From positions 1 to 37,488 of the forward strand of contig NZ_BBCG01000034.1 in NCBI RefSeq assembly GCF_001311925.1: a stretch of 37,488 bases of DNA, read 5' to 3'. Positions within the stretch are counted from its first letter, which is position 1; every line of letters starts with the position of its first letter. The notes under the pieces are model-generated. The model worked only from the letters and a program-made list of their open reading frames with translations. It was not told the DNA's origin and searched no databases. A program made the position numbers and the translations under genes. Positions 1 to 10,465 of this stretch are shown here, piece by piece. Origin of the DNA: Cellulosilyticum ruminicola JCM 14822. Lineage in GTDB: Bacteria > Bacillota > Clostridia > Lachnospirales > Cellulosilyticaceae.

Positions 1-107
1 CTTGGGCTTGGACTTGGACTTGGAGCTTGGACTTGGGCTTGGGACTTGGACTTGGACTTGGGCTTGGACTTGGACTTGGACTTGGACTTGGGCTTGGGCC
101 TGAATCT
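1..107 (-). repeat. CTTGGR hexamer array encoding a Ser-Pro linker, with two single-base slips
   Basis: About 16 tandem copies of CTTGGA or CTTGGG fill the left edge. Read on the minus strand in the frame of the adhesin that runs through here, they give alternating Pro and Ser, a typical wall-spanning linker. An extra G at 25 and an extra A at 44 break the period, so the frame goes from Pro-Ser to Lys-Pro, then Leu-Gln-Val, before leaving the window. The array may end beyond position 1. The slips could be real slippage mutations or read errors in a repeat. Confidence 0.85.
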
Positions 108-3100
108 GGTTTTGTAGTCGGCGTTGGCGTCTTTTTATTAATATGTTTATGCACAAATTGTTTTTCAGTCTCTGATAAAGTAAACGCTACTTCTTTATTA
201 TCTAATTCATATCCTTCTGGTGCTTTTATTTCTTTAATGAAATATTTTTTATTGTTAATATCTAAATTATCAAATTTTGCTTTACCTTCAGCGTCAGTTA
301 CTTTTTCACCTATTATTTTATGATTTCCATCTAATAATTTAAATGTAGCACCTGCTAATAGTTTACCTTTTTCATCTTGCTTATTAACAATTACGACACC
401 TGCTTTTTTGTTTGTAAATTCACATACATGTTGTTCATTCTCTGTTTGTAATATGAACTTCTCTTCTACTTCACCAACATATCCTTTTGGTGCTGTTATT
501 TCCTTAACTGTATACTGTTTGTTAAGACGTAATTCTCCAAAAACTAATGTTCCTGTTTCATCAGTTTCCTTTTCCCAAACTTTCGTACCTCTCCAATCAA
601 TAAGTGCAAACTTAGCACCTTTTAAAGGTTCGCCTTCTTGATTCTTTTTAACAACCTTTACACTACCTCTTACTCTTTTTCCTGTGGCACAAGCTATTAT
701 ATAACGTGCCTTAACCTTGTGAGAAGCTTCGGTTCTTCCATTATCTACACCTAGACCTTCTATACTTACTTTATTTCCAAATTCTTGGGATAACTCATAC
801 TTGATTGCCTCTGTTTTAAATACAATGCAATAACATTTTGTAATGGCTTCTAAAAATGCAATTCTTAGTGTATTATGTTCAGCATCAAAGGCTACATCAT
901 ATTGATTGTCATTTTCCCAATCAATAGGTCCACCAACTGGTGTTAATTCACCTTTTTCGTCTACATTCATTTCATATATACGTACATCACCCAGCTCGCC
1001 TTCCCATAAATCCAAGTCACCAATCAATTCATCTTTAACTACTACATTTTGTAGTTCAAGACGATTCTTATTGACAGTAATGGTCCATGTGATTGGATCT
1101 CCTTGATTGAGCTGTTCACCTTTTTTATCTATCATAATACTTTCTATTTCTTGTTTTGCATTATCAAATATCCCACCAGCTCTCATACCTGTACACATGA
1201 GGTTTACCTCATTTTTAAGTATATAAGATCCCGATTTAGCAAATATTTCTTTTGCTTTCTCATCTGTTAATCGCGTTTTAATATTAAGTGCATATGTATC
1301 AGAAAGCTCACTTAATTTAATCACTACTTTACCATCTGCATCTGGTGGTTCAGCTGTTGCAGTCACGCTGCCATCTGTTACCACTTGCCCCGCATATGCA
1401 TCATTACCATTTGGCATTTGAGTTACCTTTTCAATAACAATAGGTTCATCCACATATTCTTGTCCCTCTGGTATAATCTCAGTAATGACAGCATCTTTCA
1501 TTGTTACCTTATTCCCATTAATGATGACACGCCAATTAGCTATTTGATTTTTATAATCATAATCTATAGCTTCTTTCTTTAACATCACACTATTAACATT
1601 AGATTGTGCTGTTGCATCAATATCTATTGTTTTGCCTTTTCTCGTACCTATAAGTTTTGCTTTATTCTTATAGACATTTGATGAATTGGCTAAGAAGTAT
1701 TCATCTTTTATTAAGGTTACATACTGTATTGTATATACTTCAGTAATCGCATCTTCAAAATCCATCTTAAAGCCTTTTTTTGTAAAGGTAATTTTAGCTT
1801 TTGTACCATCTTCAAATGTTACTTCTTTCTTTACCTCATTATCTGATTCGATTTCCTCTTTAGTAAGTGTTACCTTACTCCATGTTGTACCTTTCTTGAT
1901 GTCCATTGATTGAAATTCTAATCGATTGTCCGGTCTTGATTCATCTATATCTAGCTCATCAATTACACTAGCACCTGGCTCTATATAATATTTATCTTTA
2001 TTAACAGTAATGGTCCATGTGATATTACGGTTTTTTACGCTATAGTATTGTCTCTTCTCTATAAAGCTTCCGCTTATACTTACACCAATAAAATCACAGA
2101 AAATATCAGCTATACCATCTATGCCACCTAACCCAGCATAATTGTAAAAGTTAATTTTTTGAAAAGCATTTCCTGCACCTTCTTCATCAAGTACCTCTGT
2201 AGCATAACATAGTACATAGGTTGCATGATCTTCTACATCAGGAAATTTATATTCTATTTGATAGGCATAATCTACCTTTACATCTTGTCCTTGATATTTT
2301 CTCTCCTCTGACTCAGTTATTTCTTTAAAACTATATCCTTGCGCTTTGTTATCAAGTTTAATAACTTCATCAGTTCCATATTTTTTAAGCACAACACTGT
2401 CTTCATCTAATTTAAGTCCTTTAGGCAGCTTGTCTGTAATGGTACTGCCTTGAATATTGCCATGATGATTATTAACTGTAATAGACCACTCAATATACTT
2501 TACGCCCGCCTTTTCACTTTCACTTCCTTTTTTAGTAACCCAATCAATGAGTACTTGTGTAGAAGCTTCTACTTCAGGTGCTAAATTCTTACCAATTCCA
2601 TCTGTTAATTTAGCCTTATTAACAAATATATATTTAGAGCCATCTGTTTTTCCTTTTAATATCTTATTATCAATAACTGTACTTACAATAATCTTTTTTT
2701 CTTCATCCGGGTTTAGAACAGGAAGGGTTCCCGTTAAATTTGTAAATTCCCCCATTGTACTTTCATCCATAGTGAAGTCTACCCCATCCATTGTTGCCTT
2801 TACAAATTTCATTTCTGAACTTTTAAAGTAATCCACTACTTTGACATTAGTAAGTGTCTGATTATTTCCTTTGACATTAATCTCCCATTTAATTTCTCCT
2901 GTTTTCATATCAAAGTTTGCACAAGTCTTACTAATAGCTGGTATTGTGACATCTGGTTTTGGATCATCTGCTTTACCTGCAAAATAAATGGTAATTGATT
3001 TTTGATACTCTTGAATCTTAAATGTTTTAGTTATTGGTCCCTTTGTTGCTTCAGAATCATCTACATTGATTTTAGCACCAAATTCTACTTCTGCTGTCAC

Positions 3101-3567
3101 ATCATCAAGGTCACATATGTTACTATTAAAATTAATAAGCGCTGTACTTTGCTCTTTATCAATCACACAAGTACCTATTTTTATGCCTGGTTTATCCTCC
3201 TCTCCTGGTTCTTTTATTTCGATATCTGTCGTACCACTTGTTACTTCAAAAATCTTTGGAATCTCTACCTTAATGCCACTACTTGTAGTTGCATCATAAT
3301 TTGTGGTGTCATTCATTTTCATTAAGAAATACATACTGATTTCGTCCCCATTTTTCAGTGCATCTTCCTTTTGACTTCCTATAGGAACTTCTCTTTATTT
3401 CTAAGCTCAATTTGTTGCATAATGACATCCATATTAGCGATAGTGATTATATCCCCACCTACATCTTCTGCGTATGTACTTATGCCTGCAAACATTTGTA
3501 ATATAAGTGAAATAACTAGTATGAGTACTACACGAAACTTATTTTGTGTAATATCCACATTATGCAT
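1..3567 (-). CDS. Large SpaA/Cna-B repeat surface adhesin, C-terminus outside the window, frameshift near the N-terminus
   Basis: Cell-surface adhesin paralogous to its neighbour at 3760-9162. The ATG at 3567 has an AGGAGG site 10 bases upstream and opens a signal peptide (hydrophobic core VLILVISLILQMFAG, then AED). That frame stops at 3379 after IELRNKEKFL. The rest continues without a stop in the frame one base over, from about 3392 to the repeat at the left edge. One missing A near 3388-3396 would restore NKEEVPIGSQ, which parallels the paralogue. The body has five blocks with a W-x-I-x-V signature (for example ITWTITVNK, seen twice), an isopeptide/DUF11-like adhesin layout. Two SpaA domains follow (KVVKKNQEGEPLKGAKF and VVIVNKQDEKGKLLAGATF, each ending in an EI.APxGY strand), then a Thr/Pro and Pro-Ser linker. 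The anchor must lie to the left. It could be a pseudogene, a phase-off allele or an assembly slip. Confidence 0.85.
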
Positions 3568-3710
3568 GAATGTATCGCCTCCTATTCTATATACTCTCTC
3601 TTAGTATATTATTTAATAATTTCAAATTCAAGGAGTTTAATTTCATTTTCAGAGTAATTATTATTTTATATTAAAATCATATTTTCCTACCATAAACTCA
3701 AAAATAAAAA

Positions 3711-3751
3711 GGCAAATGTAAACTCATCACTACTTTCTATTTACATTTGCC
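3711..3751 (-). terminator. Rho-independent terminator of the 1800-aa adhesin
   Basis: A perfect 12-bp stem (ggcaaatgtaaa with tttacatttgcc) and a 17-base loop lie 9 bases after the adhesin stop codon. On the minus strand the stem is followed by TTTTTATTTTT. It separates this adhesin from the paralogue downstream, so the two are probably transcribed separately. Confidence 0.8.
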
Positions 3752-3759
3752 CTTTGTTC

Positions 3760-6700
3760 TTAATGATTCATTAAATTTTTCTCTATAACTTTTCTTCTGT
3801 AGACTAATAGAATGCCCATGAGTATAAATAACCAGCCTAATAAAATTATTAGCCCCACATTTTTATGATCTTCACCTAACTTCGGAATAATTTCCTCATC
3901 CACATCACTGCTTTGAGCTTTCTTAGGTTGCAAATCTTGAGAGTTCAAAGTAATTATAGCTTCATGCTCTAATACCTTGTCATCTGTAGGATCATCTAAA
4001 ATACTTGCACTTTCAGAGGCATCACTCACTCTTGTCTTCTCATGATTATCTGATGATGAATCTAGTGATTCATTATCTTCCTCTTGTTTTTCATCATTAG
4101 GCTTTGTCGGCGTCTTAACAACGATGACTTTTATTGGTGTCGGACGAGACATAGGCTCCGGTTCTGGCAATGGTATAGCTTCTCTTTCATTGTAAATTTG
4201 AAGCTTAATCACTTCATTATCCAAAATCAAACCACTTCGCGTCGTTCTATCTAGAATATAGCCTTCCAGCATTTTGCTTTCAGTTAGTATATATTCCTCA
4301 CCTATCGGTAAGCCCTCAAATCTAATCTTACCATTTACATCTGTTGTTCTTATAAACTGCCTTTGACCAATGTCTAATATAAATTCTACGCCTTCTAGTG
4401 GATTATTAGTATTCTTATCTCGTTTGATAACTTCAATAATACCTTTTGATTCTTCTGGAACTGGCGTTGGATCTGGTTCTGGAGTAGGTATTGGGTCTGG
4501 CTCTTTATCTGGTTCTTTATCTGACTCTTTATCTGAACCAGTATCCTTCTTATTATAAACAGGAATAAGTGCACTACCTGTAGCTATATTTCCACTCTTT
4601 GGCATTGCCTCTTTAATATAACCTCTCGGAGCTTCTTCTTCTATTAATGTATAGTCTACGCCTGTAGGTAAATCTTTAAAAATAGCTTTACCATCTATAT
4701 CTGTTGTTTTTACAAACTTAACGCCATCAATACTTAGGCTAAATTGAGCGCCTTCTAGTGGTTCTTTAGTCTCATCATCTAATTTGATAACTTCCAGTGT
4801 TCCTGTTAGCTCTTCTGGAGCAGGATCTGAACCTGGATTGTCTTCTTTTTCATTGCCAATTTTAATTTCAATAACATTACTATCTACTATTAAACCACTC
4901 TGTGTCGTTCTATTTAGAATATACTGTTGGTGCCTTTTTTCTACCAATGTATAAGTTTCGCCAATTGGTAGATTACGAAATACTAACTTACCTTTTTCAC
5001 CCGCTTCTCCAGTTTCACCCGGATAAGTGTTGGTTCCAACAGTGAGTTCAAACACTGCACCATCAAGTAATTCATTAGTATCCTTATCTACTTTCGTAAT
5101 TTCTATGATTCCTTTTGGCGCTTCTGGCTTTGGATCTATCTGTGTCTCTTTTTCATTCTTAAATTCACACTTACTATCTTGTTGGATTGTACCAGTTTTC
5201 GCCTGTGTATCTTTAACATACCCTGCTGGTGCTTTAGTCTCTTCTAGTATATAATCTTCACCTATGGTTAAATTAGTAAATACTAATTTACCTGTTTCAC
5301 CATCTTTACCTGTTTTACCTTCATAAGTTTTTCCTCCGACAGTTAACGTAAACTCGCCACCATCAATTAACTCACTAGTTTCTTTATCTACTAAGGCAAT
5401 CTCTAAAGTTCCTTTTATAACATCTATCGGTGGTGTTGGTGGTAATGTTTCTTTCTTGTTTGTAACCTTTTGCTCAACCTCTGGTTTGTCACTCGTTAAC
5501 TTGATTTCATAACTATTTTCATTTCCTAGTACATAACCAAATGGTGCAGTCTTTTCATGTAGCGTATATGTCTTTCCTAATTCTAGATTGTTAAAGATTA
5601 ATTCCCCTTTGTCATCTGTTGTTCCTTCCAGTGTTTTTGTTCCATCGCTTAATTCAAATGTCGCTCCGGCTAGTTTAATGCTCTGATCTGTTTCATCTAC
5701 CTTGTTGACTTTGATGCTTCCTGTTTTTTTCTTATTTGTTCTTATAACTTTAACAACTTTATTATTTATCTCAACTAAACAGACTGTTTCATCTAATTCA
5801 TAGCCTGTTGGTGCTGTTGTTTCTTTAAGTGCATAAGTCTTGCCTATTTCTAATCCATTAAATTCGGCTTCACCATCTGCATTTGTTGTAACTGATTTTT
5901 TATAATCTCCATCATCACTTAATTCAAATACTGCATCTGGTAATGGTGTATTATCAGCTGCATCTACTTTAACAACTGTTAAGCTTCCTGGTTCCTTCTT
6001 ATTGGTAACGGCCTGTTCACCATTTTTATGAGTTGAATCTAATGTGATAGGATATGTGTTTTTATCTAATTCATAGCCTTCTGGTGCCTTACTTTCATAA
6101 AGTGTATAGTCTCTTCCTATAACAAGGTCTTTAAAGATTGCTTCACCATTTTCATCTGTTTCTGCTGTGAAAGTATATCTTCCATTACTTAACTTGAATT
6201 CTGCACCTTGAAGTTTTGTATCCTCATGATCTGCATCTGTTGCAATAACTTTAATTGTCCCCACATCTGTTGTAATAGTTCCCCAACTATTTGAGAATTG
6301 TGTTGATACTGTTACTTCATTAGAAATTACACTTTCAGTTACCTCTGCATTACTTGTTAAAACTGCTTTATTACTATATTCACCTACCATTTTAGGTGAG
6401 ATAACCTTTGTCTTAAATGTAATAAGATAACATTCTGTCATATCACCTAATGTTAACTTCAATTCATTTTTATCTTTATTATAGCTAATTTGATCAGCAT
6501 CTAATGTTACTTCTGCACCTTTTGATTTATCAAGTTCATCAAAGGTACTACTTTTAATTTTGTCATTATCTACTGATGCCTTATATACTTTAAGGTCATC
6601 TAATTCTAATCTTAAATCCTTACTTAAAACATCTGATATTTGAATATTATCAATTTTTAATTCATTTGGATTAACTAATATCATCCAATCAATTGGCTCA

Positions 6701-9162
6701 TCTTTTTTAATTTGTTTACCTACACATTTAATAAAGCTATTTGTAACAGTCTTTTCAGCCTCTACAGGTACCAAGTCCTCATAAATAGATTGACTAGCTA
6801 TATTGACTGCATTTTTTAAGATTGGATCTTCACCATTGAGTTTGAATGGCTCAGTTGTATCAACATCTGTTTTTATTTCAATTGTATAAGTGTCATTAAC
6901 ATTGCCCAAGTCCCATTCTAAAAGCTGACCTTGTGCATTATTCGTAATAGAAGGTTCACCCACATCAATAATATCGCTTGCTTTCGCTCTTTCTAACTTT
7001 GTCTTAATATAAGGTACATTGAATTCCCAATTTTGATATTTTCCACTTTTAATTACTTTGATTGAATATGGTGCATAAGTTTGCTTTTCATCTAATTGGT
7101 CTATCAGCTTTAAGTTCTCAATAGGCATACCATTTTGATTCACTACGATATACCATGTCATTTGTTTTGTTTTATTATTAAAATCTCCTGCAAACTTAGA
7201 TGTTACACAACTTATTACTATAGCCTCTGCATATGTTTCACTTCCCTTATTAACTATGCCACCTTCATAAGCTGTATAATAGTTTGCATATACTCGGTTC
7301 TTATATACCTGTTTTGATGAATTACTTGCATAAAACATTTTGTCTTCTACATCAGTATCAAATGTTATAATATATCCCTGGTTAAAATTACTTTTATCTG
7401 CTTTATAAATTGAACAAGTAATTATGCCATTTTCACATTTTCCTTCTACCATCATATCCGACTCACCTATTTGAGTTGGCACCGATGTAATAACTGTATT
7501 ACCTACCTTAAATGTACTTTTATCTAACTTCAAGCCTTCAGGTAGTGTATCAACAATTTCTAGTTTCCCTATACTGCTATTTTTACGATTGGCAGAAACA
7601 GTCCATGAAATCTTATGCGTTGCTTGATCATATTTCGTAAAGCTTTTTTGAATTTCCCCAATATTTTTTGTGCCTGAATTAAGATAATAATAGAAACAAT
7701 GTTCTTGACCATCCTCTGTTGGCTGCATATTAATACTTGCCACTTTAGAATATTCACTACCTTCCCCAGCCCCTGCCTCTATTTCATCTGTAACCTCTAC
7801 CTGATATGAGATTTCATACATATTATGAGCATCACTAGGTGATAATGTATCATTAAACTTAAATTCTACTATTGAATTATAATTGAAACTCTTTTTTTGA
7901 TTAGTTTGGTCAGTATATTCTATAGTCCCTGCCTCGTTATTGTGATATGTAAGAGTTCCTAAACTTGTCACACTCGCTAAAGGTCTATTATTGATTTTAA
8001 TTGTATCTTCAACTAACTTTAAACCTTTTGGTAAATAGTTTTTTAATGTTCTTCCTTCTAAATTAGCATAATGTTTATTAATGTAGTTATAGCAAAGAAT
8101 ATATTTTGTAACGACACCATCATTTACTTGTTGTTCTAGTATACTGTCACGCTTACTAATCCACTCTACATTAATTACTTCACTATCTGTTGGATCTATT
8201 GTTTCAGTTAATCTATGGCCATCCTTATCTTGCAATGAAGCTGTATTTTGAATGGTTACTGATTTATTATTAACTGCATAAACTTCATCTTTAACGTGTG
8301 TAACAACTTTAAATACACGTTTTTCTCTTGGACTTAAAGTTGGTACGTCAATACTAATGACTGTATCATACGGCCCATTTGCTTCTCTATAGTTGGCACC
8401 TACTACATCCTCTACATATAAATAATTTGCATTACAAGTATCTTTGATAATAGCATTTTCAAGCTCTTTATCCCCTGCTATTACTGTGATGTCCCATATA
8501 ATTTGTTCTGTTTTAGGATCGAATTTTTCATGTGTTTTTTCAATAGTCGGCGGTCTTATCCCCCCCGTTGACGTAGAATCCTTTCCTTTGAATTCTATTA
8601 ACATACTTTTTTTCATTTGATCTACTTCAAATACAACATCCTTTTTCTCTGATTTTCCATCAGCTACAGCCACTTGTGATTTTACGCCTATTCCAAAGGT
8701 AATTTCTACCCCACTGTATTCCTTTATTTTATCTAAGAACTTAATTATTCCTACTGCTATTTCCTGTTCATTAGTTGTCATTTCACAAGTTCCTACTTGT
8801 ATACTTATACCATCAGTATCGATAATTTGCAAAGGAATTACTTCATTTCTAATAAGGCCCAATTCCTTCGGTAGCTTTATTATAAGTTCCTTATCGATGT
8901 CTACACTCGGGCAGCCTATCAGCTTTAAGCTATATCTCACTTCTTTTTGCTCATCGACTCCGAAGACTGTCGTTTCTTTTTGCTGATCGTATTCAGTAAT
9001 TTCCATCAGTTTTATATCACTAAACGCTACTTCCATGCCCCCAATTAGACACGTTTTCTCTACATTTTCCGCTCTAAGGCTCACGCCTGATACAAGCTGA
9101 ATAATCATCGTCAGAACTACTAAATAAATCCACCTTTTTTTGCTATCACGCATCGCATACAT
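3760..9162 (-). CDS. Giant SpaA/Cna-B repeat cell-wall adhesin (1800 aa)
   Basis: Secreted, probably wall-anchored adhesin. The start is set by GGAGGT seven bases before ATG. Residues about 1-32 form a signal peptide (KKRWIYLVVLTMIIQLVSG, then LRAEN). Residues about 40-960 hold repeated beta-rich blocks marked by W-x-(I/V) motifs near 219 (IIWDITV), 517 (ISWTV), 667 (MTWYIVV) and 822 (IDWMILV), each followed by a D-x-L-type strand, as in isopeptide/DUF11-type adhesin stalks. Residues about 967-1660 hold seven SpaA/Cna-B domains, each opening with G(T/S/I)(I/L)xVxKxD and closing with an E.APxGY-type strand. Domains of this family often carry intramolecular Lys-Asn isopeptide bonds. Acidic Pro-rich linkers sit between the last domains and before the anchor. 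The anchor is IPKLGE (1759-1764), a hydrophobic helix and YRRK, a sortase-like signal departing from LPxTG. The ligand cannot be read from the sequence. Confidence 0.93.
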   Translation of the reverse strand: MYAMRDSKKRWIYLVVLTMIIQLVSGVSLRAENVEKTCLIGGMEVAFSDIKLMEITEYDQQKETTVFGVDEQKEVRYSLKLIGCPSVDIDKELIIKLPKELGLIRNEVIPLQIIDTDGISIQVGTCEMTTNEQEIAVGIIKFLDKIKEYSGVEITFGIGVKSQVAVADGKSEKKDVVFEVDQMKKSMLIEFKGKDSTSTGGIRPPTIEKTHEKFDPKTEQIIWDITVIAGDKELENAIIKDTCNANYLYVEDVVGANYREANGPYDTVISIDVPTLSPREKRVFKVVTHVKDEVYAVNNKSVTIQNTASLQDKDGHRLTETIDPTDSEVINVEWISKRDSILEQQVNDGVVTKYILCYNYINKHYANLEGRTLKNYLPKGLKLVEDTIKINNRPLASVTSLGTLTYHNNEAGTIEYTDQTNQKKSFNYNSIVEFKFNDTLSPSDAHNMYEISYQVEVTDEIEAGAGEGSEYSKVASINMQPTEDGQEHCFYYYLNSGTKNIGEIQKSFTKYDQATHKISWTVSANRKNSSIGKLEIVDTLPEGLKLDKSTFKVGNTVITSVPTQIGESDMMVEGKCENGIITCSIYKADKSNFNQGYIITFDTDVEDKMFYASNSSKQVYKNRVYANYYTAYEGGIVNKGSETYAEAIVISCVTSKFAGDFNNKTKQMTWYIVVNQNGMPIENLKLIDQLDEKQTYAPYSIKVIKSGKYQNWEFNVPYIKTKLERAKASDIIDVGEPSITNNAQGQLLEWDLGNVNDTYTIEIKTDVDTTEPFKLNGEDPILKNAVNIASQSIYEDLVPVEAEKTVTNSFIKCVGKQIKKDEPIDWMILVNPNELKIDNIQISDVLSKDLRLELDDLKVYKASVDNDKIKSSTFDELDKSKGAEVTLDADQISYNKDKNELKLTLGDMTECYLITFKTKVISPKMVGEYSNKAVLTSNAEVTESVISNEVTVSTQFSNSWGTITTDVGTIKVIATDADHEDTKLQGAEFKLSNGRYTFTAETDENGEAIFKDLVIGRDYTLYESKAPEGYELDKNTYPITLDSTHKNGEQAVTNKKEPGSLTVVKVDAADNTPLPDAVFELSDDGDYKKSVTTNADGEAEFNGLEIGKTYALKETTAPTGYELDETVCLVEINNKVVKVIRTNKKKTGSIKVNKVDETDQSIKLAGATFELSDGTKTLEGTTDDKGELIFNNLELGKTYTLHEKTAPFGYVLGNENSYEIKLTSDKPEVEQKVTNKKETLPPTPPIDVIKGTLEIALVDKETSELIDGGEFTLTVGGKTYEGKTGKDGETGKLVFTNLTIGEDYILEETKAPAGYVKDTQAKTGTIQQDSKCEFKNEKETQIDPKPEAPKGIIEITKVDKDTNELLDGAVFELTVGTNTYPGETGEAGEKGKLVFRNLPIGETYTLVEKRHQQYILNRTTQSGLIVDSNVIEIKIGNEKEDNPGSDPAPEELTGTLEVIKLDDETKEPLEGAQFSLSIDGVKFVKTTDIDGKAIFKDLPTGVDYTLIEEEAPRGYIKEAMPKSGNIATGSALIPVYNKKDTGSDKESDKEPDKEPDPIPTPEPDPTPVPEESKGIIEVIKRDKNTNNPLEGVEFILDIGQRQFIRTTDVNGKIRFEGLPIGEEYILTESKMLEGYILDRTTRSGLILDNEVIKLQIYNEREAIPLPEPEPMSRPTPIKVIVVKTPTKPNDEKQEEDNESLDSSSDNHEKTRVSDASESASILDDPTDDKVLEHEAIITLNSQDLQPKKAQSSDVDEEIIPKLGEDHKNVGLIILLGWLFILMGILLVYRRKVIEKNLMNH

Positions 9163-9179
9163 CTTTCTACCTCCAAATG

Positions 9180-9549
9180 TGTTTATTTGTCATAAATCTC
9201 TTTAAAGGCGACATCATATATATCTACCTAATCATTGCTTGTCACTATTCAATTAATCTAGCTATTGGTGATATATAGCGAGCTGTACTTGGTATATGTA
9301 TTTTATAATAAATCATATTTGCTCTTTTCTATTGTTATTTGTTGGACCTATTCAATAGAAATTATGGGAGTCTCAAAATAAACTTAGCAAATATACAAAT
9401 TTAAACTTAGCTTTTGTATGATAGCATACACTTTATCCCCCCTTATCTTAACTTTATATTATTAGTATATTTGTTAAATTCATATTTATCAATTACATGT
9501 TCTGTATTTAGATAATTTATAATTTTTAAACAAATCATTGTGATAAATA
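9180..9549. other. AT-rich intergenic region upstream of the 1800-aa adhesin
   Basis: No open frame with a ribosome site is seen. The adhesin transcript must start here on the minus strand, but I could not pick a convincing -35/-10 pair or match a known riboswitch. I looked for the c-di-GMP-I core and did not find it. Confidence 0.5.
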
Positions 9550-9586
9550 AAAAGGTGCTGTAAAATCAACTTTTACAACACCTTTT
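9550..9586 (-). terminator. Terminator at the end of the cysE-cysS-mrnC-rlmB operon
   Basis: The arms aaaaggtgctgtaaaa and ttttacaacacctttt pair with one G-U or mismatch across a 5-base loop, four bases after the rlmB stop. On the minus strand the stem runs into TTTTTATTTAT. Confidence 0.8.
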
Positions 9587-9589
9587 ATA

Positions 9590-10438
9590 CTATTTAAAAT
9601 TTCTTTGACGTACTACTTCATAAACCATAATACTTGCAGCTACTGAAGCATTTAACGAAGTTACTTTACCATACATTGGTACACTTACAGTATAATCACA
9701 GTTTTCACGTGTAAGTCTAGAGATTCCTTCACCTTCACTTCCTACTACAATACCAATTGGTCCTGTGAGATCTTCTTCGAATAAAGTTTTACCACCCATA
9801 TCCGCACAAGCAATCCATAAACCTTGTGCTTTAAGTTCTTTGATTGTTTGCCCAATATTACTTACTTTAGCAATCTTTGTATGCTCTAAGGCACCTGCTG
9901 ATGATTTCGCTACTGTTCCTGTAAGACCTACAGCTCTTCTCTTAGGAATGATAATTCCATGTACTCCAGCTGTGTGAGCTGTACGAACAATGGCACCTAA
10001 GTTGTGTGGATCTTGGATATTTTCTAAGATAAGTACAAATGGATGTTCTCCTTTTGACTTTGCATATTCTAAAATTTCATCTACACTTACATATTCATGA
10101 GCTGCTACATAAGCTACTACTCCTTGATGTTTCTTGCGTCCTGTAAGCTCATCTAATTTAGATTTTTCCACTTCTTGAACTACAATATTTTTCGCTTTAG
10201 CACCACTGATGATTTTAATCACAGAACCTTCTTTTTCACCTTTTTGAACAAGGATTTTATCGACAGTTCTCTCACCTTTTAAAGCTTCAATTACTGCATT
10301 TCTACCAAAGAGTACATTTTCATCAAGCTCTACTGGTTCAAAACGTTCTTCTTCAAAATTTCTTCTATCTTTTTTGAAACCTTCTTCTTTGAAGCCTGCT
10401 TCTCTTTTGCCTTTTGGCATATGTTTACCTTTTGTCAT
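9590..10438 (-). CDS. rlmB: 23S rRNA 2'-O-methyltransferase of the RlmB/TrmH (SpoU) family
   Basis: SAM-dependent 2'-O-ribose methyltransferase with the trefoil-knot SPOUT fold; in E. coli RlmB modifies G2251 of 23S rRNA. Residues 1-38 are a basic, charged extension. Residues about 40-115 are the substrate-binding domain (LFGRNAVIEAL, then HQGVVAYV). The catalytic domain shows motif 1 (NIQDPHNLGAIVRTAHTAG), motif 2 (IGIVVGSEGEGIS) and motif 3 (VPMYGKVTSLNASVAASI). At 282 aa it is slightly longer than the usual 245-250 because of the tail. It is the last gene of the T-box operon, 27 bases after mrnC. In Firmicutes this gene often follows cysS and mrnC, which supports the name. The exact target nucleotide is inferred from the family. 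Confidence 0.93.
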   Translation of the reverse strand: MTKGKHMPKGKREAGFKEEGFKKDRRNFEEERFEPVELDENVLFGRNAVIEALKGERTVDKILVQKGEKEGSVIKIISGAKAKNIVVQEVEKSKLDELTGRKKHQGVVAYVAAHEYVSVDEILEYAKSKGEHPFVLILENIQDPHNLGAIVRTAHTAGVHGIIIPKRRAVGLTGTVAKSSAGALEHTKIAKVSNIGQTIKELKAQGLWIACADMGGKTLFEEDLTGPIGIVVGSEGEGISRLTRENCDYTVSVPMYGKVTSLNASVAASIMVYEVVRQRNFK

Positions 10439-10465
10439 TTTTGTTTCTCCTCTATTTAAGCCCTA

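Noticed and set aside
1-107. CRISPR-like repeat array
   Set aside because: The units are contiguous hexamers without spacers and encode a linker.
27-323. Plus-strand open frame with a Gly-Leu repeat
   Set aside because: It is the shadow of the Pro-Ser array; the minus strand reads as SpaA domains without a stop.
9180-9549. Possible riboswitch before the 1800-aa adhesin
   Set aside because: No conserved core of the c-di-GMP or other classes I could recognise; only AT-rich text.
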